Of a stretch of 64,000 nucleotides of DNA, positions 35,797 through 45,938 are shown piece by piece (within the stretch, counting starts at the first letter, position 1; each line of letters starts with the position of its first letter). Both the position numbers and the translations under genes were made by a program. The notes under the pieces were generated by a model. It saw only the letters and a list, made by a program, of their open reading frames with translations, was not told where the DNA came from and searched no databases. The stretch comes from Acidisarcina sp. (GTDB taxonomy: Bacteria; Acidobacteriota; Terriglobia; Terriglobales; Acidobacteriaceae): NCBI GenBank assembly GCA_035539175.1, contig DATLIY010000008.1, positions 310,001-374,000 on the forward strand, in the 5' to 3' direction.

Positions 35797-37032
35797 TCAC
35801 TTTTCAGCCGAATCTTTTCCAGCTTCCTTATGGGCCTTCATACGCTCCTCCAGCTTCCGAGACTTTTCCGAGTCTCGCTCCTCCTTCAACTGCTGGAATT
35901 GAGCGATGGCGGTTCGGAAGTCGTCCATCCTCTGCATCGAGCGATATAGCCTGGAGAGCTGGTAGTAGGACTGTTGCGCCAACTCGCTGCGCGGACTGCT
36001 GGCGATGGCCTGCTTGAACTGCTCTTCAGCAGGAATGTTCTGCCCAAGATTGGTGTAGGCGATCGCGAGATAGTAGTGCGCCCCGGTATTCTCAGGAATG
36101 CTGGCGAGAACCTCTCGCAGAAGGGGGACAGCCTCTTCGTAGTGAGCTCGCTGGACCCGCACGCTGCCCAGGCTATAGAGCGCTGTCATGTTATGCGGGT
36201 CCCGGTGAACCTCGCTTGCATAGGCGTCCTCTGCCTTTTCAAGCTGGGTCAGTTCCAGATACACGTCTCCCAGTTTGAGATAGAGTCCAGGCTCATCGGG
36301 AGCGAGCTTGATCGCCGCCTGGTATTCGGCCACGGCATCCATCGAGCGGCCGGATTCTGCATAGGCCTGAGCCAATACCTCGTGTACTCGAAAAGAATTC
36401 GGGTCTACCTTGTACATCTCGTCGTAGCTGTCTTTGGAGACCAGCAGATGAGCGCGGCCGCGATGATAGAGGATGTCGATATCCTGCGGCGCCAGCTTGG
36501 CTGCCTGGTCGAGAGACTCGGCTGCCAGTTCCGACTTGTCCATTCCTAATTCAATAATTCCCTCCCACATAAAAGCCTTAGGGTCATGGGGACTGACCTT
36601 GACTTCGCGCTGGATTGCTTCAAGAGCATGAGGGTAATCATTCAACCGGTAATAGGCGATCCCAAGAAACATGTGGGCGCCTCGCAGGCCGGGGTTCAAC
36701 TTCAGCGCGGAGTGGAAGGCGCTGATCGATTCTTCATACTTACCCTGCTGCTCCCGAGCCAGCCCAAGATTGAAATGCCCTCCTGCGAACTGGGGAGATA
36801 GCCGCGTCACTTCGGCAAAATGCCTGGATGCTTCATCCGGATTGCCCTGGTGCATTGCGTCGGTGCCAAGACGCATCTCCTGTTCAGCCGCAGGGGTGAT
36901 TGTGCGGGATTGGGCAAGCCCGATCAGAGGCAACAAGAGGAAGGGCAGGCACAGAGCCTGGAAGAGGCGCAGACGATACGCAGCTCTCGTGTAGAAACGC
37001 CCTTTTCTAAACATTCGTCGCATTCGCTGCAT
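35797..37032 (-). CDS. Exported TPR protein following a TonB receptor
   Basis: About 411 residues. After a basic start (MQRMRRMFRKGRF) comes a signal-like helix (FQALCLPFLLLPLIGLAQS), then about nine TPR units covering most of the protein (for example GGHFNLGLAREQQGKYEESI, DIDILYHRGRAHLLVSK). It ends in a Lys/Glu-rich tail. Starts at 37071, 37032 and 37023 are all possible; those at 37032/37023 have AGGGA or GGAGG nearby. It lies 107 bases after the TonB receptor on the same strand and is probably co-transcribed. A periplasmic scaffold role is likely. Confidence 0.82.
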   Translation of the reverse strand: MQRMRRMFRKGRFYTRAAYRLRLFQALCLPFLLLPLIGLAQSRTITPAAEQEMRLGTDAMHQGNPDEASRHFAEVTRLSPQFAGGHFNLGLAREQQGKYEESISAFHSALKLNPGLRGAHMFLGIAYYRLNDYPHALEAIQREVKVSPHDPKAFMWEGIIELGMDKSELAAESLDQAAKLAPQDIDILYHRGRAHLLVSKDSYDEMYKVDPNSFRVHEVLAQAYAESGRSMDAVAEYQAAIKLAPDEPGLYLKLGDVYLELTQLEKAEDAYASEVHRDPHNMTALYSLGSVRVQRAHYEEAVPLLREVLASIPENTGAHYYLAIAYTNLGQNIPAEEQFKQAIASSPRSELAQQSYYQLSRLYRSMQRMDDFRTAIAQFQQLKEERDSEKSRKLEERMKAHKEAGKDSAEK

Positions 37033-37177
37033 TCCCTGGCTGCCTCCGTTTTCATTCGATTCAGCAAGCATGGTAACTCTGAGCAGTTGCAGGTGTGGTG
37101 TCCAGATTCAATCGCACACTGGAGCGCCAAAAAAATGGCCGCCACTTTCGAGGCGGCCATGGGTGAAGTACATGCGG

Positions 37178-40100
37178 TTAGTACTGTATTTTCATCAGGA
37201 ACTGGATATTTCGCGGACCGTTGACCATGGAGGTTGGATCGACATATCCAAAGCTGAAGATGTCGTTCGGCCCCCCAGAGTTCGGTCGGTTGAAGATGTG
37301 ACGGTTGAAGGCATCGATCATATCCATCTGGAAACGGACATTGACCTTTTCTGTGATGTGCGTGGTTTTTTGAATACTGAAGTCCTCACTCAGATACCGG
37401 AAGCTTCGGACCTCACCCGTAGTTCGAGGTTGCGTTCCGAAGGCATAGGAACCGCGACTGGTGACTGTACTTGGCGTATTTGGATCGATCAGCGCTTGAT
37501 AGTTGAAGTAGCGATAGGGATCCGGGTTGGTTAGAGCGTTATAGGGATCTGCACCGAACACCGCGGGCTGCAGAGCAGGATTGAAGTGCCCTGCGCGTAC
37601 AGCCTTACTGGTGAGCAGTTGCCCCTCCACGCGGCTGTAACGAATGCACCCATCAAAAGCCGGCACTCCCGTTGCGCAGTAGAAGGACAGCGGTTGTCCC
37701 GACTGATAGCGTTGGACGCCACTTACCTGCCATCCACCAACCACCTTGTCCACGATGCCACCCTTCGAGAGGAACTTCTTTCCCTTTCCAACTGGCAATT
37801 CGTAGAGATAGCTCAGGACAAACGTATGCGGAGTGTCCTGATTGCTGATGGCCTTTTCTCCCTTGGGATCAAAGGGGTTCTGGATTTGCCCGCCACCGTG
37901 GAACGAAGAGAAGGCAGGCAGCGCGCTGTCCGCATTGGTCAGAGTCTTGGACCAGGTATAGGACGCGAGCAGGTTGAGGCCATCGCGGAAACGCCGTTGC
38001 AAGGACGTCTCCAGTGCATTGAAGCCGGCCTGTCCACGATTCTCCAGGCAGCAATCGGTGTTGAAGTTGAAGAACTGCGGATAGGGACGCAGCGATTGAC
38101 CTACGGATTGTCCCGTGGGATAGCCCAGATAGGGCAGCTTGATGCCTGCCGCAATGGCACGAGGCGAGCCCACAGGAGCAGCGAGAAGATTGCCCAGAGC
38201 AAATTTGTCTGGGGTAATGGAGTTGACATTGTCAAACGTAGAGCGCAGATGCGTGGAACGCTGGCCAACATAAGCAACGTCGAGGATTAAATCCGTTGCC
38301 ACCTGTTGTTGAATTTCCAGGCTCCAGTTATTCACCATTCCAGGCCGGCCATAGGAACGATCGACATAGCCAGGAGTCTGGAAATTGACCTGAGACGGAC
38401 TCAGGTTTGGCGGCTTGGTATAGGCGGGAAATCCTGTTCCCAGGTTGAACGCCGGATTGAAGCCATCAGGGCTGGAGAAAGCCGGATTCCCCTGAAAACC
38501 TGTCCGGAGAAAACCACCAAAATCCGCCCAGAGCAGGCCAGCATAGAAGATGCCGCCACCACCGCGAATGACGGTCTTGTTATCGAACATCTTCGGAGAC
38601 CAGGCGAAACCAAGTCTCGGCCCGAAGTCCTTGTACCAGGTGTCAACCCATCTTTCGCTGGTCCTGCCGGTCCGCCCTGCTCCCTTGCCAGCAAATACCA
38701 GCGCGCCGGGTAGACCTCCAGCATCCGGATTGGTCGCCTTAAGATCGATATTCGACATGTTGTCGTGCGATTCACGCCGGCTGATATCAACATCCCAACG
38801 CAGACCGTAGTTAATCGTGAGCGTCGGAGTGAGCTTGTAGCTGTCCTCGAAAAAGACTCCATAGTACGGCGACAGGAACTTGGGCTGGCCGGCATAGGCC
38901 GTCAACCCACCGAACCCGGGCTGGCCGAGGAGCAAGCTGGCAAAACCGTTTCCGCTAAGACCATTGCTCGGAACCGTTCCAGCGGTGGTGAAGTTGTTGA
39001 AGTTGATGGTTCCGCTTGCTCCGGCATCCGAGAGGGGATTGTAAATCTGATATCGAAGATCAACACCAAACTTGAAGTCGTGCTTCCCCTTCACCCAATT
39101 GAAGGTGTCGTTGAGGCGGTAGCCGTTGTCGATGGTGTCACCGTCTACGTTATCCCCCAGGCCATGCACTCCATCGACATTGATCGCAGGGAATGTTCTT
39201 CCGCCACCGTTAGCGATACCCAGCTTCGCATCCCACCCGCCGCCGTATCGTACGCCCGCTCCTGTGTTCTTGCTGTTGGTACGGTTGTAACCAACATTCA
39301 GGTGGTTGAGCATGGAAGGTGTCACCGCGTAGTCATAACCAACGCGAATGTAGTGGGTAAAGAAATCCTGCGAGCGCCCGGCGCCAGCCGCCGAAGGAAA
39401 TGCAGGCGTAGTCGAGGTGCGCGTGTTGTCACGAGAGTTAAAGGTGAAATACAACTTCTGCTTCGATGTCAGATTCTGGTCGACGCGAACCGTCATCGAA
39501 GTATCGAGAATGGGGAAGGACCAGCTATACGCGAAGTTGTTGGTCAATCCCGAGGATTGGGGGGCCGGATAGAACGCGAGGATATTCTTTGCGACGGCTG
39601 CGGAGTTGCTATCCAGCACGTAGCCGGCGGGAATTTTGTTTCCCGGGAAAGGCGTACGGCAGAGTGCACCGCTGGCCGTCGTTGTCGTCGTCTTCGGGTC
39701 AAATATCTGGCCTTGATATACCGGCTGACCATTGCATGGATTCGTGTCTACGATGTGGTTGGTCAGTGTCTCGCTGAAATCGCCCTGGCGCATCAGAGCC
39801 GTCGGTACCGTGGAGATGGTGGTCCCGCCAGTCGTCTGCCGATACTGCTCCCAGGAGAAGAAGAAAAAAGTCTTATCCCTGCCGTTGTAGAGCTTGGGGA
39901 TGACCAGGGGGCCGCCCATGGTTAACCCATAGTCGTTCTTCTTGTCCTTGGGGCGTTGGTACGGAGCCCGTGCGGCAGCCGTGGTGTAATGCGCCAGATA
40001 GAGATTGTTTCCCCAGTTGTTGGCGTCGAGCGCCTCGTTTTTGTAGAGATCGTAGATAACTCCGTGATAGGAGTTGGTTCCCGCCTTGGTGCTAAAACTC

Positions 40101-40990
40101 TCCACACCGCCGGTTGTACGCCCCAGCTCTGCGGGTAGGGTCGAGGTGGTGACTTTGAATTCGGAGAGAGCTTCAACGGAGGGAGATGTCTCGTCAAAAG
40201 ACGAACCATTCTCCGAACGGAAGGTGCTTGCCCCATCCAATAGGACTTCCGTTGAATAGTTCTGCCCACCAGAAATCTTTGACTCAAAGGTTCCGCCGTT
40301 GCCGTTGGCTGTCCCAGGTCCGGACGTTCCTGGAATCAGGAAGACAAACGCTTCCGGGGAACGCATGCCGCTCACGACGCTGCCATTCAGATTGAGAGGA
40401 AGATCTAACGCCTGCTTTGGCGTGATGACGCCGCCCACATCCGAACTCTCGGTCTGAATCGTCGGAGCGTCGGAGACGATGGTGACTGTTTCATTCACAG
40501 CTCCGACGCGAAGGCTGATGGTCAAGGCTGTGGTCGTTCCCACTTGCACCACCACTCCCGTGTTGTTCGCTGTGCTGAAGCCGGACGCGACGGTGGTGAT
40601 GTTGTACGTGCCAATGTTGACGTTGGGGAGACGGTATGAGCCCGAACTGGTGGAAACCGTCTCATATTTGCTGCCGGAGTTGACCTCAACCGCGGTGATC
40701 TTGGCGTTCGGGATCAGCGCTCCGGTGCCATCTTCCACCACACCCGAGATTGCTCCCTGGTTGACCTGAGCATTGGCGGTGGCGAAGGTTGCGAGGAGGC
40801 AGAAAATTATTGCCAGGACTCGGGCTGCGGCATGTAAACGTTTTCCTTTCCGGGAAGAGTTTTGAAATGGGCTAGCCAGCAGTCTCCCGCCTGTGCTGCC
40901 ACGCGCGCCATGCTCCGGTGCCATGGTGGCGCTCGGGTAAACATTTACGCAGGAAACGTTTACCATCGCTTGATAATTTTTTGTCGTCAT
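37178..40990 (-). CDS. TonB-dependent receptor, Oar-like, with carboxypeptidase-regulatory domain
   Basis: About 1200-1270 residues. The signal peptide is unusual in position: the hydrophobic stretch ARVLAIIFCLLATFATANAQ begins about residue 57 of the open frame. Then come the regulatory domain (GAISGVVEDGTGALIPNAKI, GSYRLPNVNIGTYNI), a plug domain and a barrel ending in ...RNIQFLMKIQY. A start near residue 45-57 would be normal, but no in-frame ATG with a good ribosome-binding site is there, and the start region contains three operator-like palindromes, so the 5' limit is uncertain. Flanked on both sides by TPR genes on the same strand. Substrate unknown. No SusD partner. Confidence 0.88.
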   Translation of the reverse strand: MTTKNYQAMVNVSCVNVYPSATMAPEHGARGSTGGRLLASPFQNSSRKGKRLHAAARVLAIIFCLLATFATANAQVNQGAISGVVEDGTGALIPNAKITAVEVNSGSKYETVSTSSGSYRLPNVNIGTYNITTVASGFSTANNTGVVVQVGTTTALTISLRVGAVNETVTIVSDAPTIQTESSDVGGVITPKQALDLPLNLNGSVVSGMRSPEAFVFLIPGTSGPGTANGNGGTFESKISGGQNYSTEVLLDGASTFRSENGSSFDETSPSVEALSEFKVTTSTLPAELGRTTGGVESFSTKAGTNSYHGVIYDLYKNEALDANNWGNNLYLAHYTTAAARAPYQRPKDKKNDYGLTMGGPLVIPKLYNGRDKTFFFFSWEQYRQTTGGTTISTVPTALMRQGDFSETLTNHIVDTNPCNGQPVYQGQIFDPKTTTTTASGALCRTPFPGNKIPAGYVLDSNSAAVAKNILAFYPAPQSSGLTNNFAYSWSFPILDTSMTVRVDQNLTSKQKLYFTFNSRDNTRTSTTPAFPSAAGAGRSQDFFTHYIRVGYDYAVTPSMLNHLNVGYNRTNSKNTGAGVRYGGGWDAKLGIANGGGRTFPAINVDGVHGLGDNVDGDTIDNGYRLNDTFNWVKGKHDFKFGVDLRYQIYNPLSDAGASGTINFNNFTTAGTVPSNGLSGNGFASLLLGQPGFGGLTAYAGQPKFLSPYYGVFFEDSYKLTPTLTINYGLRWDVDISRRESHDNMSNIDLKATNPDAGGLPGALVFAGKGAGRTGRTSERWVDTWYKDFGPRLGFAWSPKMFDNKTVIRGGGGIFYAGLLWADFGGFLRTGFQGNPAFSSPDGFNPAFNLGTGFPAYTKPPNLSPSQVNFQTPGYVDRSYGRPGMVNNWSLEIQQQVATDLILDVAYVGQRSTHLRSTFDNVNSITPDKFALGNLLAAPVGSPRAIAAGIKLPYLGYPTGQSVGQSLRPYPQFFNFNTDCCLENRGQAGFNALETSLQRRFRDGLNLLASYTWSKTLTNADSALPAFSSFHGGGQIQNPFDPKGEKAISNQDTPHTFVLSYLYELPVGKGKKFLSKGGIVDKVVGGWQVSGVQRYQSGQPLSFYCATGVPAFDGCIRYSRVEGQLLTSKAVRAGHFNPALQPAVFGADPYNALTNPDPYRYFNYQALIDPNTPSTVTSRGSYAFGTQPRTTGEVRSFRYLSEDFSIQKTTHITEKVNVRFQMDMIDAFNRHIFNRPNSGGPNDIFSFGYVDPTSMVNGPRNIQFLMKIQY
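40834..40963. promoter_or_regulatory. Three LacI-type operator-like palindromes
   Basis: GTAAACGTTTTC (40834-40845), GTAAACATTTAC (40937-40948) and GGAAACGTTTAC (40952-40963) each match the palindrome GTAAACGTTTAC at 11 of 12 positions. The last two are three bases apart. All lie in the 5' part of the second TonB receptor's open frame, between its presumed signal peptide and the upstream TPR gene. Confidence 0.6.
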
Positions 40991-41185
40991 CCTTAGATCC
41001 CCCTAAAAAACCGCATTTTTTGGAGACAGTGAGTCTATTTTGAGAGGTGAAACTGCGCGATTTTGGCGCGGAATGGATGCTAAGATGCGAGACCAGCATT
41101 CGTCAACGGAATAATGCAGCCGCCGCAGCCTCCACTTAAAAATTCCCCACCAGAGCCGGAACCGTCTGCCAATTTGGCCTAGGTT

Positions 41186-42385
41186 CTAAGGAGCGGTCTG
41201 TAGCTGCAGGTAGCTCTTCTTCTGCGCGTGCTCTTCCTCGATCAGCCGGGAGGAGATGCTCAACTCCTTCTCCGAAGCTTCTTTCTCGCCGAGCTTTCCC
41301 AGCGCGAGCCCGTAGTAGTAGTGCGCAAGCTGATAGGTGGGAGCCGCTTCCACAGCCGGTTTCAGATATTTTTCGGCTTTTGCATAGTCTTTTTGCCGGT
41401 AAGCAACGATGCCAAGACTCGTGAGAGCCCCGGCATGCTTGGGATTGAAGGAGAGAGCCTTCTCGAAGTATTGGGTCGCTGACGCAAAGTTTGCCTCGTC
41501 CAGATCGATCTGTCCCAGTTGGAAGTATGCCTCGGTCTGCTCGGGCTGCAGAGCAATGGAACGCGTGAATTCCGGCTTTGCTTCCGCATTTCGTTCCAGC
41601 ATCTGGAGAACACGTCCCAGCCCATAGTGAGCCGTCGCGTCGTCTGGCATGCGGCTCAGATACTGGCGCATCAGGCGTTCCGCCTCCGGCATCTGCTGTA
41701 GCTCGATCTCTGCGCGGGCAAGTCCGTAGAGATAATTCAGGTTTTCAGGCTCCAGGGTATGCGCCTCCCGCAAGGCAGCTTCGGCATCGCGGTTGAATCC
41801 CGTTTCCAGTGCCATCAGGCCAAAATCAAACAAGATGCGCGGCTCATGAGGAGCGTACTTTTTGGCTTCGATTAAGACGGCCAGCGCCTGATGATTGTCT
41901 CCCGCCTTACGAGCAGCCAGCGATTGCTGCTCGGCAATCTCCACCAGCCCGGCCTTCGCCGCAGTGTTCGCAGGCTCCTGTGTCAGTGCTGCTTCATACT
42001 CTTCCATCGCAGCCTGATCGCGATGCTCTGTATGGAGCAAGTGTGCGAGGTTCCCATGCGCCGCTGCGATTGTCGGATCGATTTCAATGGCGCGGCGAAA
42101 GCGCTCTTCAGCCTGAGAGAGATCGCCTTGCTCGGCGCGAATCACCCCCTGAAGATCAATTGCCCGGGCCTCATTCGGGTAATCCCGCAGAATCCGCAGC
42201 AGAAGAGAATCCGCTGCGGCGAGTTGTCCCGCCGCAATCAGCCGGCTTGCTTCTTTCAGTTGCTGATAGCGGGTTGAGAGCGCCGCAGTAGGACCCTGCC
42301 CTGCGGAGCGGCACTGGCCGGGGACCGCCGCGAAGGCAAGAATCGCGCCAAGAAACACAAATTTCACGCACCTGCGTAGACCCAT
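41186..42385 (-). CDS. Exported TPR protein preceding a TonB receptor
   Basis: About 399 residues from the ATG at 42385, which opens a good signal peptide (VKFVFLGAILAFAAVPGQC). About ten TPR units follow (for example GVIRAEQGDLSQAEERFRRA and AYFQLGQIDLDEANFASATQ), ending in a Lys/Gln-rich tail. The frame stays open to 42508 but the extra residues do not look like a signal region. It is the first of the TPR - TonB receptor - TPR set on the minus strand, 195 bases before the receptor's longest possible start. Confidence 0.83.
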   Translation of the reverse strand: MGLRRCVKFVFLGAILAFAAVPGQCRSAGQGPTAALSTRYQQLKEASRLIAAGQLAAADSLLLRILRDYPNEARAIDLQGVIRAEQGDLSQAEERFRRAIEIDPTIAAAHGNLAHLLHTEHRDQAAMEEYEAALTQEPANTAAKAGLVEIAEQQSLAARKAGDNHQALAVLIEAKKYAPHEPRILFDFGLMALETGFNRDAEAALREAHTLEPENLNYLYGLARAEIELQQMPEAERLMRQYLSRMPDDATAHYGLGRVLQMLERNAEAKPEFTRSIALQPEQTEAYFQLGQIDLDEANFASATQYFEKALSFNPKHAGALTSLGIVAYRQKDYAKAEKYLKPAVEAAPTYQLAHYYYGLALGKLGEKEASEKELSISSRLIEEEHAQKKSYLQLQTAP

Positions 42386-42671
42386 AGCGCTCAAAGCTCC
42401 TCTTCCCAGGCGAAGGACATTGGACGTGTGGATACGACCATCCGTGCGAACGGTCTCTCCGTCGAGGATTTGTTCCACTCCAATAAGTTTCACGAGGAAG
42501 CATCGCATGGCAAGCCAGCGGAGATCCGCCGGATGGAAGGTACTGGTTTTGCAGGAGACGAGGATGGGGTATCAGTAAGAAATCAGGGCAGGAAAACTGC
42601 CACAGCTTGCAGATACGGTCATTGGATTGGAAGCCATTCGACCGGATATTGCAGGGGTCGCGTCGAATGAA

Positions 42672-42748
42672 TGGTCGGGACGACTGGATTCGAACCAGCG
42701 ACCTCACCCACCCCAAGGGTGCGCTCTACCAGGCTGAGCCACGTCCCG
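42672..42748 (-). tRNA. tRNA-Pro (anticodon GGG)
   Basis: A full cloverleaf on the minus strand: 7-bp acceptor stem (CGGGACG with CGTCCCG), D-arm GCTC...GAGC, anticodon stem CACCC...GGGTG with loop TTGGGGT giving anticodon GGG, T-arm GCTGG-TTCGAAT-CCAGT (closing G-T pair), and an encoded CCA end. The acceptor-stem and T-loop signature is standard. Confidence 0.96.
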
Positions 42749-42924
42749 ACACCGCGCTCGAAACGCGCGGGGTTCTTCTGCTAAGTGTACACGAGCGGCC
42801 CGGTCTCCGGTACTGCTCTCCGCGATCCCGGTGCCGCATCCTGCGATTCCACAAACGCCGTTTCGCGATGGTGCCGCTATAGGGGCCATGCCCTGATAGC
42901 GACAAAAATGGCCCGAAAAGCAAA

Positions 42925-43197
42925 CTACGCGCTGGGAGGAACGTATTCCTTCGGCCTTGCTCCGCCGCCGCCAAAAAAGAACTCCTGCATCTGATCCACC
43001 AGGAAAGACTGTGCTTCCTTGGTCCAGGGCTGGAGGCGATATTCGTTCAGCAGCATTTTCTGGTGGTCGCCCCAATCTTGCCACGCCTTTTTGGAGACAT
43101 TTTCGTAGATCTTCTTGCCGAGTTCGCTGTCGAAGGGCGGTTCATCCAGCCCCTCCATCTCCTGTTTATAACGCGCGCAAACAACCATGTGTGCCAT
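42925..43197 (-). CDS. yggX: Fe(2+)-trafficking / oxidative damage protection protein YggX
   Basis: 90 residues. The family start (VVCARYKQEMEGLDEPPF) with its conserved Cys, followed by GKKIYENVSKKAWQDW and MLLNEYRL, is diagnostic of YggX. Members help protect Fe-S clusters from oxidative damage. It is slightly extended at the C-terminus (a GGGG stretch). AAAGGA lies just upstream of the ATG. Placed between tRNA-Pro and the rnr gene, all on the minus strand. Confidence 0.93.
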   Translation of the reverse strand: MAHMVVCARYKQEMEGLDEPPFDSELGKKIYENVSKKAWQDWGDHQKMLLNEYRLQPWTKEAQSFLVDQMQEFFFGGGGARPKEYVPPSA

Positions 43198-43322
43198 CGG
43201 AATCCTTTCAAGATGCAGCGCCAGCCCGCAGCGTCGTGCGGATCGGAACTTGCGGTGATTGGTTCTTCCTCCCCATTGTAAGAGAGGTACGGCTCACAGG
43301 CGAAACCCGGCTCGAACCTCCG

Positions 43323-45938
43323 CTATCCCTTGCGCCGTTTGGGCCTCTTGCCCTCGGGCTTTCCCTTGCGATTCACGCTGCCCCGCGCCGATGGCGAGCG
43401 GCGCTTTTCATTCCGCGACTTGCGCTTCGGCTTGGCCTTGGCTTTTCCGCCACGGCTGGGCTTGGCGGAACCTGCACCTCCGCCCTCTTCAAGCAATGCG
43501 AACTGCAGTTTGCGCTCGACTGCATTTACACGGTCGAGCACGACGCGTACGCGATCCCCAGCCGAATAACGCCGCCCACTGCGGTCACCAAGAATCTGGC
43601 GCGTGTTCTCGTTATACGTAAAGCGATCGCCGGCCAGCGTGTCGATGGGCACCAGGCCCTCGATGAACAAATCATCCAGCTCGACGAACAATCCGTACTT
43701 GGTCGCGTTGAGGATCATGGCGTGGAAGTCTTCGCCCACGCGATCCTGCATGAACTTGATCTTCTTCCACTCCACCAACTCACGCTCGGCGTCATCGGCG
43801 CGGCGTTCGGTCTGGCTGCACTCCTGCGCGATGGCCGCAAGCTCCGGCTCCGGAATCGGAGGATTGTGCGCGAAGACAAAACTCTCCCGCGGCCTGGCGT
43901 GGGGACGCGGCGCAGCGCCTTCGTTGGGATGGGTCCATGGACTCCACGCGCGTTTCTTCTCCATGCTGCCGTGGCCTTCCACGCCGGTAAGAACGGCCTT
44001 GACGATGCGATGCACGATCAGGTCAGGATAGCGGCGAATCGGCGAGGTAAAGTGCGTATACGTTGGGGCAGCCAGCGCGAAGTGACCTTCGTTCTTCTCG
44101 CTATAGCGAGCCTGCTTGAGCGAGCGAAGCATCAGGTAGGAGACGATGCGTTCCTCCGGAGTGCCTGCTATCTTCATCGCCAGCTTCTGATACATCCGCG
44201 GGGTTACCGGAATGTCTTCGGGAATCTCATGCATACGCGGATTCTTTCCTCGCCCGTGCTGCTGGCGGCGATCGGACTTCATCTGAACTCGCTTGACGGG
44301 CAGTGCGCCGAAGCCGAGCGAGTAACCAAAGCCCGCCGCGACGTCTTCAAACTCCACCACGCGCCGCGGCTCCGGCTTCTCGTGAATACGATAGATCGAC
44401 GGCACACCGAGATCTTCCAGCCAGCTTGCAACACACTCATTGGCGGATAGCATGAACTCCTCGATCAAGCGGTGAGCCCAGTTGCGCTCGGCACGGACAA
44501 TGCTCTTCATCGCGCCAAACTGATCAAATTCAATGATTGGCTCCGGCAGATCGAAGTCAATCGAACCGCGCCGCTGCCGCTTTTGATTGAGCAGCAGAGC
44601 CAGGGTCTTCATGCGTTCGAAGTCCTCGACCAGCAGAGCAAACTGCGCGCGCACGGCATGATCACCCTCGAGAATCGCGTGCACCTGCGTATAAGTCATG
44701 CGCTGCGCAGAACGAATGACTCCTTTACAGACTTCGTAGCTCTCGACTTCGCCCTGCGCATCGATCTGCATCAGGCAGGAGAGCACCAGCCGGTCTTCAT
44801 TGGGGCGCAGGCTGCAGATATCGGTAGACAGCTCCTGCGGCAGCATAGGGACTGCGCGATCCGGGAAGTACACGGAGGTGCCACGCAGACGGGCCTCAAG
44901 ATCCAGATCAGTCCCCTCCCGCACGTATTCGGAGACATCCGCGATGTGCACCTGTAATTCGTAACCGCCATCGTTACGTTCCGTCACAAGCACAGCGTCG
45001 TCGAAGTCGCGTGCAGTCTCGCCATCGATGGTGACGATGGGAAGCTCGCGAAAATCGCGGCGCCGCGCTATCTCTGCCACATCGAGATGAGCAACAGCTT
45101 TCGCCTCTGCCAGCACATTTGCCGGGAACACGTGCGGCAGATGATGCTTGCGGATCATGATTTCGACGTCGACGCCAAAGGCATCCCGCTCGCCCAGCAC
45201 CTCGATCACGCGTCCGCGCGGAGGCTTCGAGAGAGTAGGCCAGTCCGTGATCTCGACGTCGACCACCAGCCCCTCAAGATCGCCCTCCTCTTCCTCCAGC
45301 AGCAGATGCGCTTCTTTTCCCAGCACGCGATTCGGCGTATCCGCCGGTGCTGTTGCCATAATTTCGTCGCCAGGCGCGATCAGGATGGGCTGCGTCATCC
45401 GGTCGTCGAAGGGCGTGACGTAGTTGCCGGGAACACGCGGCTCATAGCTTCCGCGAAAGGAGCCGCGCCGCGTCTCGGAGAAACCTCCGCCATAGTGGAA
45501 AATTCCGACCACGGTTGGGTTTTTGCGGCTGAGGATGCGGACAATGCGCCCCATGCGGCGGCCATCCTGCTTCGGGGGAGCGACCTCAACCAGCACCTGG
45601 TCCCCTTGCATGGCTCCGTTGATCTCATTCGGAGGAATGAAGATATCCTCGTTGCCGCTGGCCTGCCTGACCTCCGGCCGAACGAAGCCGTAACCGTCGC
45701 GATGCAGATCGAGCTTCCCGGCGGCCAGGTTTTCCCGCGTCGTCACCTCGCGGGGAAGGCCCCACTGTTCGCGATCAAGCTTTATTAATTGTCCGCTGGC
45801 CGTCAGACGGGCCAGATGCTCCAGCAGCAGGCGCCGTTCCCGGCCACCGCCCAGCCCCATCTCCCGTACAAGTTGTTTGTAACCCGCGCGTTGGCCTGCG
45901 GATCGCTGGATTCGGTGAATCAGTTCACGATCGGTCAT
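43323..45938 (-). CDS. rnr: Ribonuclease R
   Basis: A 3'-5' exoribonuclease for structured RNA and rRNA quality control. About 871 residues from the ATG at 45938, which begins MTDRELIHRIQ; no Shine-Dalgarno is obvious there and the frame is open further (TTG at 46010). An N-terminal winged helix, cold-shock-type domains, then the RNB catalytic domain with VTIDGETARDFDDAVLV (metal-binding Asp cluster) and the C-terminal S1 domain (FVELDDLFIEGLVP). The last 50 residues are Lys/Arg/Gly-rich, typical of RNase R rather than RNase II. Divergent from the bactofilin gene. Confidence 0.93.
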   Translation of the reverse strand: MTDRELIHRIQRSAGQRAGYKQLVREMGLGGGRERRLLLEHLARLTASGQLIKLDREQWGLPREVTTRENLAAGKLDLHRDGYGFVRPEVRQASGNEDIFIPPNEINGAMQGDQVLVEVAPPKQDGRRMGRIVRILSRKNPTVVGIFHYGGGFSETRRGSFRGSYEPRVPGNYVTPFDDRMTQPILIAPGDEIMATAPADTPNRVLGKEAHLLLEEEEGDLEGLVVDVEITDWPTLSKPPRGRVIEVLGERDAFGVDVEIMIRKHHLPHVFPANVLAEAKAVAHLDVAEIARRRDFRELPIVTIDGETARDFDDAVLVTERNDGGYELQVHIADVSEYVREGTDLDLEARLRGTSVYFPDRAVPMLPQELSTDICSLRPNEDRLVLSCLMQIDAQGEVESYEVCKGVIRSAQRMTYTQVHAILEGDHAVRAQFALLVEDFERMKTLALLLNQKRQRRGSIDFDLPEPIIEFDQFGAMKSIVRAERNWAHRLIEEFMLSANECVASWLEDLGVPSIYRIHEKPEPRRVVEFEDVAAGFGYSLGFGALPVKRVQMKSDRRQQHGRGKNPRMHEIPEDIPVTPRMYQKLAMKIAGTPEERIVSYLMLRSLKQARYSEKNEGHFALAAPTYTHFTSPIRRYPDLIVHRIVKAVLTGVEGHGSMEKKRAWSPWTHPNEGAAPRPHARPRESFVFAHNPPIPEPELAAIAQECSQTERRADDAERELVEWKKIKFMQDRVGEDFHAMILNATKYGLFVELDDLFIEGLVPIDTLAGDRFTYNENTRQILGDRSGRRYSAGDRVRVVLDRVNAVERKLQFALLEEGGGAGSAKPSRGGKAKAKPKRKSRNEKRRSPSARGSVNRKGKPEGKRPKRRKG

